DNA of 64,000 nt from Datisca glomerata (lineage: Eukaryota > Streptophyta > Magnoliopsida > Cucurbitales > Datiscaceae), in NCBI GenBank assembly GCA_003255025.1, contig QANY01002420.1, forward strand, positions 1 to 64,000. The letters run 5' to 3'. Below the pieces are notes generated by a model. The model saw nothing but the letters and a program-made list of their open reading frames with translations. It was not told the origin of the DNA and made no database searches. Positions 47,183 through 57,455 of this stretch are shown here, one piece after another. Position 1 is the stretch's first letter. The number at the start of each line of letters is the position of its first letter. A program made the position numbers and the translations under genes.

Positions 47183-50100
47183 GCTATTCATCCACCACCT
47201 TTATCCTTAGAACTGGCTCCAGGACAAGGTAACCAAAAACCTTTGGTCATTAACCCCTATACTGAGGTGCCAGATAAAACCAACCATCAGGATATTGTTA
47301 AGGTAAAAGATATTGTGCATGTAACTAAACAGAACAATTACACAAACATTTTCCTTCAAACTGTAGGAACTCAGTTAACTAGGATAGAGGAACAGGTTTC
47401 TCAAATCCAGGAGACTCAATCTAAAACTCCTCCAACTGATAAATCTAAATTAACGATAGAACCAGTTACTCTTAAACCTCCTTTAGATGTCCAGAATTTT
47501 AAATTAAAATCCAGTAAGAAGGAGGAAGACTTCATGGAATCCATTATGGATAAGATTAAGAATTTAAAGATCTCAACTCCTGATAAGACTGTGCCTGAAT
47601 CAACTTCAGGACAGCTGAACATGATGAATCAGGATACACCAAATCCTGATGAACCAGAAGAGTATTCACTCTCTCAAATTCTTGACATACAGAAGAATTT
47701 TGATGATTCCCTCAACAAACTTTCTTCTAACTATTCCAAAAGACCTACGACTCGTACGGCTTTAACTGGACCAAGTAGGTATTATTACCCTAGACCTACT
47801 CCCCAAGATATTCTATATGAAGAAGACTTTCTTCATTCTCAGAAATCTTATCATGGGAAAACCATATATGAATGGAACATAGATGGAAAAACAGAATATC
47901 AGGTCTTCGAGACCATTCATCAAATGATCATGTATTCTTCTATCTGTAAACAGAATGATAATACGGATCACCAGATCTGCAGATTCCTGGTCAATGGTTT
48001 CACAGGAATACTGAAAGGCTGGTGGGACAATTGTCTCACTGAAAGTCAACGCCAAGAAATCTTAGACTCTGTCAAAATTCATATTGACCTAATCACTGGT
48101 ACTCATACCAGAACTGAAGACGCTTGCTATACCCTGGCCCAATCCATTATTCACCATTTCCTTGGCCCAGAAATTGTCAATACTGATAGACACAGAGAAC
48201 TCCTCCAAAACCTGAGATGCCCTTCTCTGACTCACTTCAGATGGTATAAGGATGTCTTTCTTATGAAATTCATGCAGAGAAGTGACGCAAACAATAAACA
48301 TTGGAAGGCAAAGTTCATTGATGGCCTCCCAAGTCTTTTTGCTGAAAGAGTAAGAAGAAAACTCCGAGATAAGCATGATCAAATGGATATTCCATATGAT
48401 CAATATACTTATGGACATCTCATTGCCCTAGTCATAGAAGAAGGACTAGGCTTATGCAATGATATGAAACTTCAACAAATGATGAAGAATCAGAATCTGG
48501 ACAACAGAAAAGAATTAGGTGAATTTTGTGATCAATTTGCCTATGATACGAAAATTTATTATCCAACCACTTCTTCATCCAAACCTCCTAGGATTTCTTC
48601 AAAGCATCCTAAACCGCATAAAAAATACTTCTCCAAGAAGAAATTCAGACATAAAGAATCCAAGTATAAATCTCAACCTTATCAGAAACCTCAGAACAGT
48701 AAACTCAAAGCTGTCTGTTATAAGTGTGGTTTAACTGGACACTTTGCCAACAAATGCCGATCTAAATTCAAAAGAAAACTTCATGAGTTAGCTCTCGATG
48801 AAGAAACCCAACAGAAGATTCTGAACTGCCTCTCTGAAGACAGTTCTACCACCAATTCAGATGATGACGTTGCATATATTTTCGCATCTGAATCTGATTC
48901 CTCTGTCACTTCTGAACAACCTGATCAACCTTGTTGCAGCTCTAAGAACTGCAATGCCATAACAGAATCTAACTATTGGAAGGCAATAGTTGAGATGAAT
49001 GGTTTAGATCTGAAAGGACCAGGTCTAAATGTTTTAACTGATACTCAACGATCTCTTTTTGCCACTGCTGATCAAATTACCGATCCAGAGATGAAACTCA
49101 AATTTTTAGAAACTTGTTACAAAGAATATTCTACTCCTGATATCAAACCTGTAGAAAATTACAGTATGAAAGAATTATTAAATCGTATTCAACAGGAGTA
49201 TATCCCTCATAAACCCGTAACCATTTCTGATATGAAGATGGAGATTAATATTATAAACTCTAACATCCAGCAGTTAAAAACTGCACATCAAATCTTTTCT
49301 CAAGAGTTAAATCTCTTCAAACAGACTACAGCCAAAGGGAAAGCCCATGTAGTGTTCCCAGATCTGCCTTCACCAGATCTATCTTCACCAGACCAGCCAG
49401 GTCAAAGTCAAAGTCAACCTTTGACTTCACCAGATCAGCCTTCTCCTAGTCTAAGTCAAAGTCAAACTTTGACTTCCCCAGATCAGACTTGTCAGATCTC
49501 GCCAGATCAGACGAAAGCTAATAATCCGTATCTCTTCCTTCTGAACCAGGTGACTTTTCAGAAATGGTATACTAAGATTACCTTAGTAATCAAACCTGAT
49601 TTCCTCATAACTGACGCCATTGTCTTAATAGATAGTGGTGCTGATATGAACTGTATCCATGAAGGATTAATTCCTTTAAAATACTTTCATACAACTACTC
49701 AATCTTTTACAAGCGCCAGTGGGAATTCTATGAGAATTCAATACAAAATACCAGAAGCGCTTATCTGCAAACAGGGAGTTTGCATACCTGCTTCATTTGT
49801 GCTCATAAAGAATATGACACAAAGCATTATATTAGGCAATCCTTTTCTAAATTCAATCATGCCTATTACCAGAATTGATACCTCAGGTATCCATACAGTT
49901 ATAGATACTGTTGACATTTCATTTGATTTCATTTTCAAACCGTATACTAAAGAGGTTGATATTATCAGACATCTGATTGATAATAAAACCAATCAGATCA
50001 ATTTAGTACAAAAAGAAATACACTTCTTAACTGTTGACCAACGTATTCAACAACCAGAACTACAAAAGAGAATTCAATCTATTCTTCATGAATTCCAATC

Positions 50101-51499
50101 TGAGACTTGTAGTGATATCCCTAATGCTTTTTGGGATAGAAAGAAACATGTCATTTCTTTACCATATCAACCTGATTTCAATGAGAAGAATATTCCTACT
50201 AAGTCCAGACCTAGTCAAATGAAGAAGGAATATTTAGAACTCTGCAAAACTGACATTGAATCTTTGTTAATAAAGAAATTAATTAGGCCCAGTAAATCTC
50301 CTTGGAGTTGTACTGGTTTCTATGTTAATAAAAATGCTGAGATAGAAAGAGGATTACCTAGATTAGTGATCAACTATAAACCGTTAAATGATGCATTAAA
50401 ATGGATTAGATATCCAATTCCGAATAAAAAAGATCTGTTAGATAGACTTTATGATTCTGTGATCTTTTCAAAATTTGATCTGAAATCTGGATTCTGGCAA
50501 ATCCAAATAGCTGAAGCTGACAGGTATAAAACTGCCTTTACTGTACCTTTTGGACATTTTGAATGGAATGTTTTACCATTTGGTGTTAAAAATGGTCCAT
50601 CTGAATTCCAGCATATAATGAATGATATTTTCAATACTTACACTGCTTTCATTATCTGTTACATTGATGATGTCTTAATTTTCTCATCATCCATAGACCA
50701 GCATTTTAAGCATCTGAATATTCTGAAACATGTGATTATTAGAAATGGCTTAGTCTTATCTGCTACTAAAATGAAATTATTTCAAACAACTGTTAGATTC
50801 TTAGGCCATAACATATCTAATGGCACTATTATTCCCATTAACCGTAGTATAGAGTTTGCATCTAAATTTTCAAATGAAATAAAAGATAAAACTCAACTAC
50901 AACGCTTTTTAGGTAGTTTAAATTACATCCAAGATTTTTATCCTCAATTAGCTCAGGATACTGCCTTATTAAATCAGAGACTCCAAAAGAAACCTATACC
51001 TTGGACATCAGATCTTACTTTAGCAGTTAAGCACATTAAGGCTAAAATTCAACAATTACATTATTTAGCTTTACCACACCCGACATGGAATAAGATAGTA
51101 GAAACTGATGCCTCTAACCTAGGATATGGAGGTATTCTGAAACAGCTTAATCCCCAAACTTATAAAGAAGAATTACTAAGATTCACCTCTGGTACTTGGA
51201 AAGGACCAGCAAAAAATTACCCGACAATTAAACAAGAATGTTTAGCTATTGTGAAATGTGTTTTAAAATTTCAAGATGATCTTTTAAACCAACATTTTCT
51301 TATCCGTGTTGATTGCTCTGCTGCAAAACAGATTTTCAAAAAAGATGTTCAAAATCTTGCATCTAAACAAATATTTGTATCATGGCAATGCATTTTATCT
51401 ATCTTTGACTTTGATATTGAATATATTAAAGGTGAACAGAACTCTCTTCCTGATTTTCTAACCCGAGAATATTTGCAGGAAAAACTCAATTATGAGTAA
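47183..51499 (+). CDS. Endogenous pararetrovirus copy B: coat protein-protease-RT-RNase H polyprotein
   Basis: Open for more than 1,430 codons. Numbering codons from the TTG at 47,243: coat core at about 205-275 (YEWNIDG, GWWDNCL); Lys-rich tail then a CCHC zinc knuckle at 492-505 (CYKCGLTGHFANKC); acidic and SPDQ-rich linker (about 520-770); aspartic protease DSGAD at 797-801; RT with FDLKSGFWQI and the catalytic YIDDV at 1140-1144; RNase H with TDAS at 1288-1291 and later DCSAAK. No integrase and no LTRs, which with the movement and coat domains marks Caulimoviridae; order and a second ORF fit florendoviruses. In such viruses this protein packages and reverse-transcribes the genome. The 5' part of the frame is cut by a stop at 47,180, and the first in-frame ATG is about codon 101. 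Long uninterrupted coding suggests a relatively young insertion. Confidence 0.92.
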   Translation, partial: AIHPPPLSLELAPGQGNQKPLVINPYTEVPDKTNHQDIVKVKDIVHVTKQNNYTNIFLQTVGTQLTRIEEQVSQIQETQSKTPPTDKSKLTIEPVTLKPPLDVQNFKLKSSKKEEDFMESIMDKIKNLKISTPDKTVPESTSGQLNMMNQDTPNPDEPEEYSLSQILDIQKNFDDSLNKLSSNYSKRPTTRTALTGPSRYYYPRPTPQDILYEEDFLHSQKSYHGKTIYEWNIDGKTEYQVFETIHQMIMYSSICKQNDNTDHQICRFLVNGFTGILKGWWDNCLTESQRQEILDSVKIHIDLITGTHTRTEDACYTLAQSIIHHFLGPEIVNTDRHRELLQNLRCPSLTHFRWYKDVFLMKFMQRSDANNKHWKAKFIDGLPSLFAERVRRKLRDKHDQMDIPYDQYTYGHLIALVIEEGLGLCNDMKLQQMMKNQNLDNRKELGEFCDQFAYDTKIYYPTTSSSKPPRISSKHPKPHKKYFSKKKFRHKESKYKSQPYQKPQNSKLKAVCYKCGLTGHFANKCRSKFKRKLHELALDEETQQKILNCLSEDSSTTNSDDDVAYIFASESDSSVTSEQPDQPCCSSKNCNAITESNYWKAIVEMNGLDLKGPGLNVLTDTQRSLFATADQITDPEMKLKFLETCYKEYSTPDIKPVENYSMKELLNRIQQEYIPHKPVTISDMKMEINIINSNIQQLKTAHQIFSQELNLFKQTTAKGKAHVVFPDLPSPDLSSPDQPGQSQSQPLTSPDQPSPSLSQSQTLTSPDQTCQISPDQTKANNPYLFLLNQVTFQKWYTKITLVIKPDFLITDAIVLIDSGADMNCIHEGLIPLKYFHTTTQSFTSASGNSMRIQYKIPEALICKQGVCIPASFVLIKNMTQSIILGNPFLNSIMPITRIDTSGIHTVIDTVDISFDFIFKPYTKEVDIIRHLIDNKTNQINLVQKEIHFLTVDQRIQQPELQKRIQSILHEFQSETCSDIPNAFWDRKKHVISLPYQPDFNEKNIPTKSRPSQMKKEYLELCKTDIESLLIKKLIRPSKSPWSCTGFYVNKNAEIERGLPRLVINYKPLNDALKWIRYPIPNKKDLLDRLYDSVIFSKFDLKSGFWQIQIAEADRYKTAFTVPFGHFEWNVLPFGVKNGPSEFQHIMNDIFNTYTAFIICYIDDVLIFSSSIDQHFKHLNILKHVIIRNGLVLSATKMKLFQTTVRFLGHNISNGTIIPINRSIEFASKFSNEIKDKTQLQRFLGSLNYIQDFYPQLAQDTALLNQRLQKKPIPWTSDLTLAVKHIKAKIQQLHYLALPHPTWNKIVETDASNLGYGGILKQLNPQTYKEELLRFTSGTWKGPAKNYPTIKQECLAIVKCVLKFQDDLLNQHFLIRVDCSAAKQIFKKDVQNLASKQIFVSWQCILSIFDFDIEYIKGEQNSLPDFLTREYLQEKLNYE

Positions 51500-52790
51500 C
51501 CGAGGAAGAGGCCGTAGCTCTCGTGGGCGCGGACGTGGCAGAACTAATCTGCAATATCCAAATGATGGGATTTTCTGGCCTTCAGAATTTCCCAGTGTGC
51601 AAGAGGCTACTCGAAAGAGTACAAAAGAAGTCCTCTTGACACCTGAACAGTATATACTGAACCGATTGACTGAGGAGCAGATCCTCATAATTGAACCGAA
51701 TGATGAGAAATGGATGGAAGATCCATGGGAGATTAAAAATCGTTATCTCTCCACACAACAGTATCCAACCAGGTTTGAGCACTATAGATATATTTATGAG
51801 GCTATAGTAGTTCAATCTGGAAGCATGGAAATTAGACATACTTTCCATGACTCAAACCGAAATACCAGCCCAATTACTTTTAGTAAGGCTGTTATCCGTA
51901 ATTTTATTTCCATTAATCAATGGGGTTTACATCCCCATACTACTAAAACAATGGAAATACACCAGAAAACAATTAAATACAGCTACTGGGATTATATTGA
52001 ATCCTTTACTAATACATTTTATTATCAAAATCCGATACACAACCATACATGGTTTATCCGTATTTGTCCTGAAGTATTAGACTCAGGATTACCAAATTGG
52101 TTCCTCCTTTGGTGGGATAAATTTGGTATTACCATTGAAACTCTACCAGAAAAATTACAAACTGAATTTAAAGAGTGGCATTCCCAATATGCCCTTTTCC
52201 AGTAAAATACTATTGTTTCCAAAGCCTGAATTTATTTTATCATCCGATTTAACATCCCATGGATATGGAAATGAGATTTAAAATGTGAATACCAAAATGG
52301 TATACCAGTATTAAAACGTATTTTTTTAACTAAATGGTGGGACAAAGGTATGAATCCCCACTTAACCGAATTAACCAAAATTATCAAAACCCATGCTCAA
52401 GCATGTTATGATTCTATTCCTAAACCTGTACCAGCACCTACGAGCAACCCATTCCTCAATGCTCAAAACCTAATCAAACAGCAATTCCCTCACATCAGTG
52501 AACAAGATCTAGCTGTGAAAACCATGGCCTTTGTTAAAAACCAATTCCTTCATGTTTTTGGTTCTGACACATCTTCTATGACCACAACCAGTACCAACCC
52601 GAGTCAATCCAGACCGTTATCCATATCACCTCCTCCTACCGTCACTGATCTTAGTCTGGACATCAGTCAACAGAATGCCTTTAGCATCCTTGCTGGCGAA
52701 AGCCAAGACCCTGAAGATGACTTACCAGACTCAACACCAGACGCGATAACAACAGAGGACCCACCAGAGCCTACTATTGCTGACTTCTAG
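51492..52790 (+). pseudogene. Endogenous pararetrovirus copy B: ORF2, unknown function, three in-frame stops
   Basis: ATG at 51,492 overlaps the end of the polyprotein (ATGAGTAA), an arrangement suiting reinitiation or leaky translation. The N-terminus is an Arg/Gly box (SNRGRGRSSRGRGRGR), which often binds nucleic acid. The middle has many aromatic residues (YSYWDYIES, FLLWWDKFG). After stops at 52,203 and two TGA codons within the next 75 bp the same frame is open again to 52,790, continuing with FLTKWWDKG and an acidic, Pro/Ser-rich C-terminus (ILAGESQDPEDD). Because both halves are in phase (858 nt apart), this is one ORF of about 432 codons with nonsense changes. Florendoviruses carry a second ORF of unknown role in this position. 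No known domain recognised. Confidence 0.85.
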
Positions 52791-52892
52791 GATTCCTTAG
52801 CTGCAATTATTTCTGACCAGATCGATAAGGACAAAGATCAGAAAGGAAAAGGCAAGCTCCACTAAGCCTAATTGACGAGCTGTCCTCCACCA

Positions 52893-52987
52893 GACAAAGA
52901 CATCTACAGTAACCGACAAAGACGTCTACAGTAACGCTCTTAGCTGTCCGACACACATAGTGACAGACAAAGACTGCTACAGGAAAT
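52893..52987 (+). promoter_or_regulatory. Pararetrovirus enhancer-like direct repeats
   Basis: GACAAAGACATCTACAGTAA at 52,893, GACAAAGACGTCTACAGTAA at 52,915 (exact 22-bp period) and a shorter copy GACAAAGACTGCTACAG at 52,966. The second carries an ACGT core (GACGTC). They lie about 140-240 bp upstream of the TATA box, where caulimovirid promoters carry activator sites. Confidence 0.75.
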
Positions 52988-53121
52988 TCTCTCTCATCCG
53001 CACAAGTGGACGATGCATAGCACGCCACTCTACATCTGTAATTATTAAAGTTGTATAATTACTTTTACATCTAGGTTAAGTTACTTTTTATCTTCATATT
53101 ACTCTGGTTAGTTTACTTTTG

Positions 53122-53131
53122 TATTATAAAA
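53122..53131 (+). promoter_or_regulatory. Pararetrovirus TATA box (pregenomic RNA promoter)
   Basis: TATTATAAAAGGG after the ORFs and enhancer-like repeats, followed by GAGAGGAACG-like sequence, the layout of caulimovirid full-length transcript promoters. The start would be about 25-30 bp downstream. Confidence 0.65.
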
Positions 53132-53662
53132 GGGATCTCTCACCCTTGTTGAGAGGAACGAAGTTTTCATGGAAGTTTTTGTTTTCTAAAATTTTCCTTA
53201 TGCCATAGACTGCTCATGTGTTGAGCTCTTAAGGTTTCCTTACCCATTACTCTATCTCTCTCTCTCTCTCTTTTACTACTGATCTGCGCACACCTGCACA
53301 CATCAAGTTACTGTCACCACGAGCCCCAGTGCTCTTTAACCGTAAGTTTTTCTTCCCCATATCACCTGTTGCATGAGACCATGTATGACTTAATGTAAAC
53401 CGTGTATAACCATGACTATAAACTCCACTAATCATGATCATGTTGCTAGCCTAAGGCACTCAATATGTATCTGTTATGGTTGAGGAAGTACTCACTGTAC
53501 TACAGTAAGGTCAGGAAACAATCAGTGAACACTGAGTGGGACGTCACCCAAGTCGCGTCTGGGCAGGTCTGTTGAGCAGAGATTGCGTTAAGACCGTTGA
53601 CCCCTATAAAACATTGACAGACGTGCTCAGTGTAAGTTGGTTGTTATCTGATCTCGCTGAAC
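53132..53662 (+). other. Pararetrovirus 5' leader region
   Basis: From the presumed transcript start to the right border: a CT microsatellite at 53,250-53,271 and sequence without a long ORF. In the circular genome it would lead into the movement protein, whose N-terminus is missing from this integrated copy. No convincing tRNA-Met primer-binding site is visible. Confidence 0.55.
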
Positions 53663-53679
53663 CTATATATATATATATA
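53663..53679. repeat. TA microsatellite, right border of pararetrovirus copy B
   Basis: (TA)8 closes the insertion and mirrors the tract at 46,685-46,707. Confidence 0.85.
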
Positions 53680-55390
53680 ATATTTATAAAATTTTATATT
53701 CACGATAACGTATATAAAAAAATTAGTATATATAAAATTGAGTATGAAAATTTCATATTACATCAAATATCAAACATGAGCCATTTTTTACTATGAATAT
53801 TAATATAATTTGTGTACAACAGTTAAAATACTAAAATTAGAATTAATAAAATATGTAAAATATATGTGCAAGATGGATTTTAGGGTCAGCGCGCTAAAAG
53901 TAACCATTATAGCTATCAATAATTAATCATTTGATATGCAACAACTAAAAGGTCACAAAAATCCAGAAAGCATGAAAACTGAAAAGTCTCTCTCTCTTCA
54001 ATTAGCTGAAAACATGTAATAGATATCAATCAGTAAAGATATAGATTTATAAATATATTATAATATCTTAAATAACTTTCTAAATTTATATATCGTATTT
54101 AATAATCAATTATTTTTAAAATTATAATAAATTAATTAAAGTAGTGATTAAATTTTTAATTCAGTAACATAGTTACTGAATTTGAGTAATTAATAAATTA
54201 TTCTTAAATTCAATTTAATTTGATAACTTTCAGTTAATTGTAATAAGTCACTTAAGTAGTTATTGGGGAAGCTACATCTTTCTACTAATTTATGTAATAT
54301 ATATGAAAAGTGAATTATCTTTTAAAAAATTTCAAATAATAAATTTTTAATATAACTCAATTATAATACGTGTTTAAATTTTTTAATTATGCTATGTTTA
54401 ATATGTTAGTATAATTATTATGTTACATACATAATTATAGTTACAAGAAAGTTATGAATAAAAAATTAAATTAAAAATACAAACGAAAAAAGGAATATCG
54501 AGTTTAAGATGCAACATAAAATAGATAATTTAATTCATTTTTTCTTATAATTTATAATTTTTCAGGGTACTACTCTTAATTTTTTTACTTAAACATGCAC
54601 CATGTTCTACAATTTAGTGGGTTTTATTTATAATTACAGAATATATTATTGAATTGTTAGCTTTTCTGTTGTCTGAAACTAAATTTACTAAAAACAGTCC
54701 TTAAAGAACAAATTTTACTTTGCTCACAAATATTTAAACCCTAAATTAAAAATAATTTACTGAAGTAAATATGAATTAAAATGTAGGGAAAATAATAGGA
54801 AAAGGCAGGTTTTGAAGGTGAAATTGTAAAATTAGCTGAAAAGTATTTTTATTTGCAAAATGAACAAATATGAGCATAGTAAATAATTTATTTACTAAAT
54901 TCCATAGTGATAAATAATTATTTATCATATTTCAATCATTTTTATAATAAAAAAAATTTTTAGACATTTTTACAAAGGTCCGTTTTTACAGTTCCCCCAA
55001 CTCATACGGTAATGTGCACTCCAATTATCAGTTAATGCCCTTTGCACTAAATCCATCCAAAAATCGCAACCACCATCAATTGCATTCACCTGTACTATTT
55101 TATGAATGTATACGAGAATGTTGGACTTAAAAATAGGACGGCCATCCCTCAATTTTGGTCTGTTGAGAGTATATGATTTCTGGTTCAATATTATTGTTAT
55201 TATTTTAAGTTGAAAAGGTCAACTTCTTATACTTGTCAACATGTATAAACAGTGAAATTAAGTCCTTTTATCCAATATAATAGTTAAAGTCTCACCATGT
55301 GTGATAACATTTCAACACACTTCACATCACGATTAATAACACATGACAACTGATTACGGACCATACCAAATACATTACACACCACGTAAC
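53680..55390. other. No recognisable gene; AT-rich
   Basis: Strongly AT-rich with no supported ORF. The minus frame at 54,970-55,188 has no recognised motif. Confidence 0.45.
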
Positions 55391-55398
55391 ACACAACA

Positions 55399-55816
55399 TA
55401 GGGATGTGCACGGAACGGGACAAGACAGTTTTCTAGCCTTTTTGTCCCACATTGATCGGGGCGGGACAATTTTTTTAAGTCCCGTCCCATCCCATGTTGA
55501 GGGAAAATCCCGAGAGGGATAGTTTCACAGGACGGGACGGGATGGGTATTTTGGGTAAAGAATTTAAAAGTTAAAATTAAAATTGGTTTAAAGTTCAAAA
55601 GATAAAAGATTAAAAATTAATAACTTAAGGGTTAAAATTAAAAATATTAAGGGTCAAATTTAAGAAAATAAAAATATTGGACTATTTATGAAAATCGGGA
55701 CGGGACAAAAACATTTTGTCCCATCCCGTCAAGAGTAAAAATCTTGTTCTGTCCCACTCAGTTCGAGATGATTTTTTAGGACGGGATGAGTTTTTTAAGA
55801 CAGTTGCACACCCCTA
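55399..55816. mobile_element. hAT-type MITE (418 bp) with 8-bp target duplication
   Basis: Termini TAGGGATGTGCA (55,399) and TGCACACCCCTA (ending 55,816) form a 12-bp inverted repeat with one mismatch. ACACAACA flanks it on both sides (55,391-55,398 and 55,817-55,824), a perfect 8-bp duplication as hAT transposases make. Subterminal GGGACGGGAC motifs occur repeatedly in both orientations at both ends, as expected for transposase binding. No coding capacity. Confidence 0.92.
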
Positions 55817-55824
55817 ACACAACA

Positions 55825-57397
55825 ACCAAACTAAACGGCCCCAAAACACATGCATGTTAAAACAATCTTTTGTAGTAAGTTGAGAAACTCTCAACACGTT
55901 CTACTCCTTAAACCAAGGTTTTAATAAGAATAGAACTAAAGTTTGTTAACCAACATATAAGAGCCAAAATCAATTGATTTGAGACGACATTCTATCATTT
56001 TCATTCTAATATTCTTCAGATCATTCTTAACATCACCATCTATTATAGAGATAATTCGTAGAACTCGTGCTTAACATTTCTATTAATTTATTTTTAACGT
56101 ATATTAAAATATTATATTTTATTCATGCTTTTAAGTGAAAATATAAGAATTCTTCAAATTTAAATATTGAGTTTTCAGTGTTTTAAAAGATAGTAATTAT
56201 AGATCGATCAAGTGTTAGAACAAGTTTTAAATAAAATATTTTAATTATTTATAAGTTGATATTTCATATCTTATTTGATAAAATGATTTTTCTATAAATC
56301 TATTATTCGTGTAGAATTAGTTGTTTTTTTAAACAACGTATTACCCTAAACCCTAAACTCTAAACCATTCTCAATCGGGTTGATGTCTGTCACAAGTCTG
56401 AAATTTTGGCAAACTCAGAAAATTAATTCACATAATATTGCAGAAACCTGCGGCAATTAGAATTTGGTTTAATATTTGGCTAAGAATTAACAAAATATAT
56501 AACATGCTCAAAAACGGATTGGCATAATTCAGTCAAAATTAAAAAGAACAACACACACATGCGGTGGAGAGTTTCCACAGTGAAGTGTGTGTTTAAGTTT
56601 AAAGTAATAGGCGATTTCCAATGCAATCCACAACATGGTCCCTTAATAAGAGTGTGTTTTCTTTTCTTAATTTCTTGTTTTGTTTGGATTTACTTTTGCA
56701 TGTACTTGTCCCCTTCTTCCACCTCCTCCAATTGTTTAAATAGTAGATTCTCTGTATGGCCCTCTCGTTGACATTACTACTTATTCGATTACTCTTTCAC
56801 TAACATGATCATCATCAATTAATTATCATTGTTGAATCTTTCACTAACTTGCAATCTTATTTCTTATAAACTCATGTCTCTAAGTTGAAGCATTTGTTCT
56901 TTCTGGCCAATGCATAATTAAAGAGAAATTGTTTTAGAGATACCGTAAAATAAAGATTATTTAAATTTTTTTAATCAAGTATTTTTAATAAAGAGAAGAT
57001 TAAAATGTCCCAACACTGCTGCTGGACTACGATCTTCTTTTACATTGAGACTTTTATATAAATTTATCATAATTAAATTAGTGATTCAAATGGCATTTGA
57101 TTGGTAAAAAAAGAGTAATTATGGCCTACTTTCTACGTGGGTTGCGGAGGATGTGAATTCAGGTGGGTTTTTTTTATGGGTTTACAATATAAATAAATGA
57201 GAAAGCGTAGGCTATGACATGATTAGACATAGACCACAATGTTTGTTTGCTTGTGACAATGGTTTCTTTAGAATTAAACTCAATAATATATTTTTTGTGT
57301 TAATCAAGTGAAGGAATTATATTTTATGAGTAGTGAAGTAGCTTTGCTAGCTAGTTGATGTTTCTCTGTCCCCCATTTGCTGCAAATAATTCATATG

Positions 57398-57400
<3 letters not shown>
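55825..57400. other. No recognisable gene; intergenic
   Basis: AT-rich. Three telomere-like units (CCCTAAA, CCCTAAA, CTCTAAA) lie at 56,344-56,364, too few for an interstitial telomere. No gene motif. Confidence 0.45.

Positions 57401-57452
<52 letters not shown>
57401..57452. repeat. (CT)26 microsatellite
   Basis: Uninterrupted CT dinucleotide run followed by a CCTCCCTCCCTCTCCCC tract. Confidence 0.95.

Positions 57453-57455
<3 letters not shown>

Noticed and set aside
47243..47245. Codon at 47,243 as a true start of the polyprotein
   Set aside because: It is TTG inside a conserved stretch shared with copy A. The frame is open back to a stop at 47,180, so the start was lost rather than located here.
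55284..55598. Minus frame of 104 codons
   Set aside because: It runs across the left end of the hAT MITE and its target duplication; no domain.
56344..56364. Telomere-like CCCTAAA units
   Set aside because: Only three units, one mutated. More likely a telo-box or chance than an interstitial telomere.
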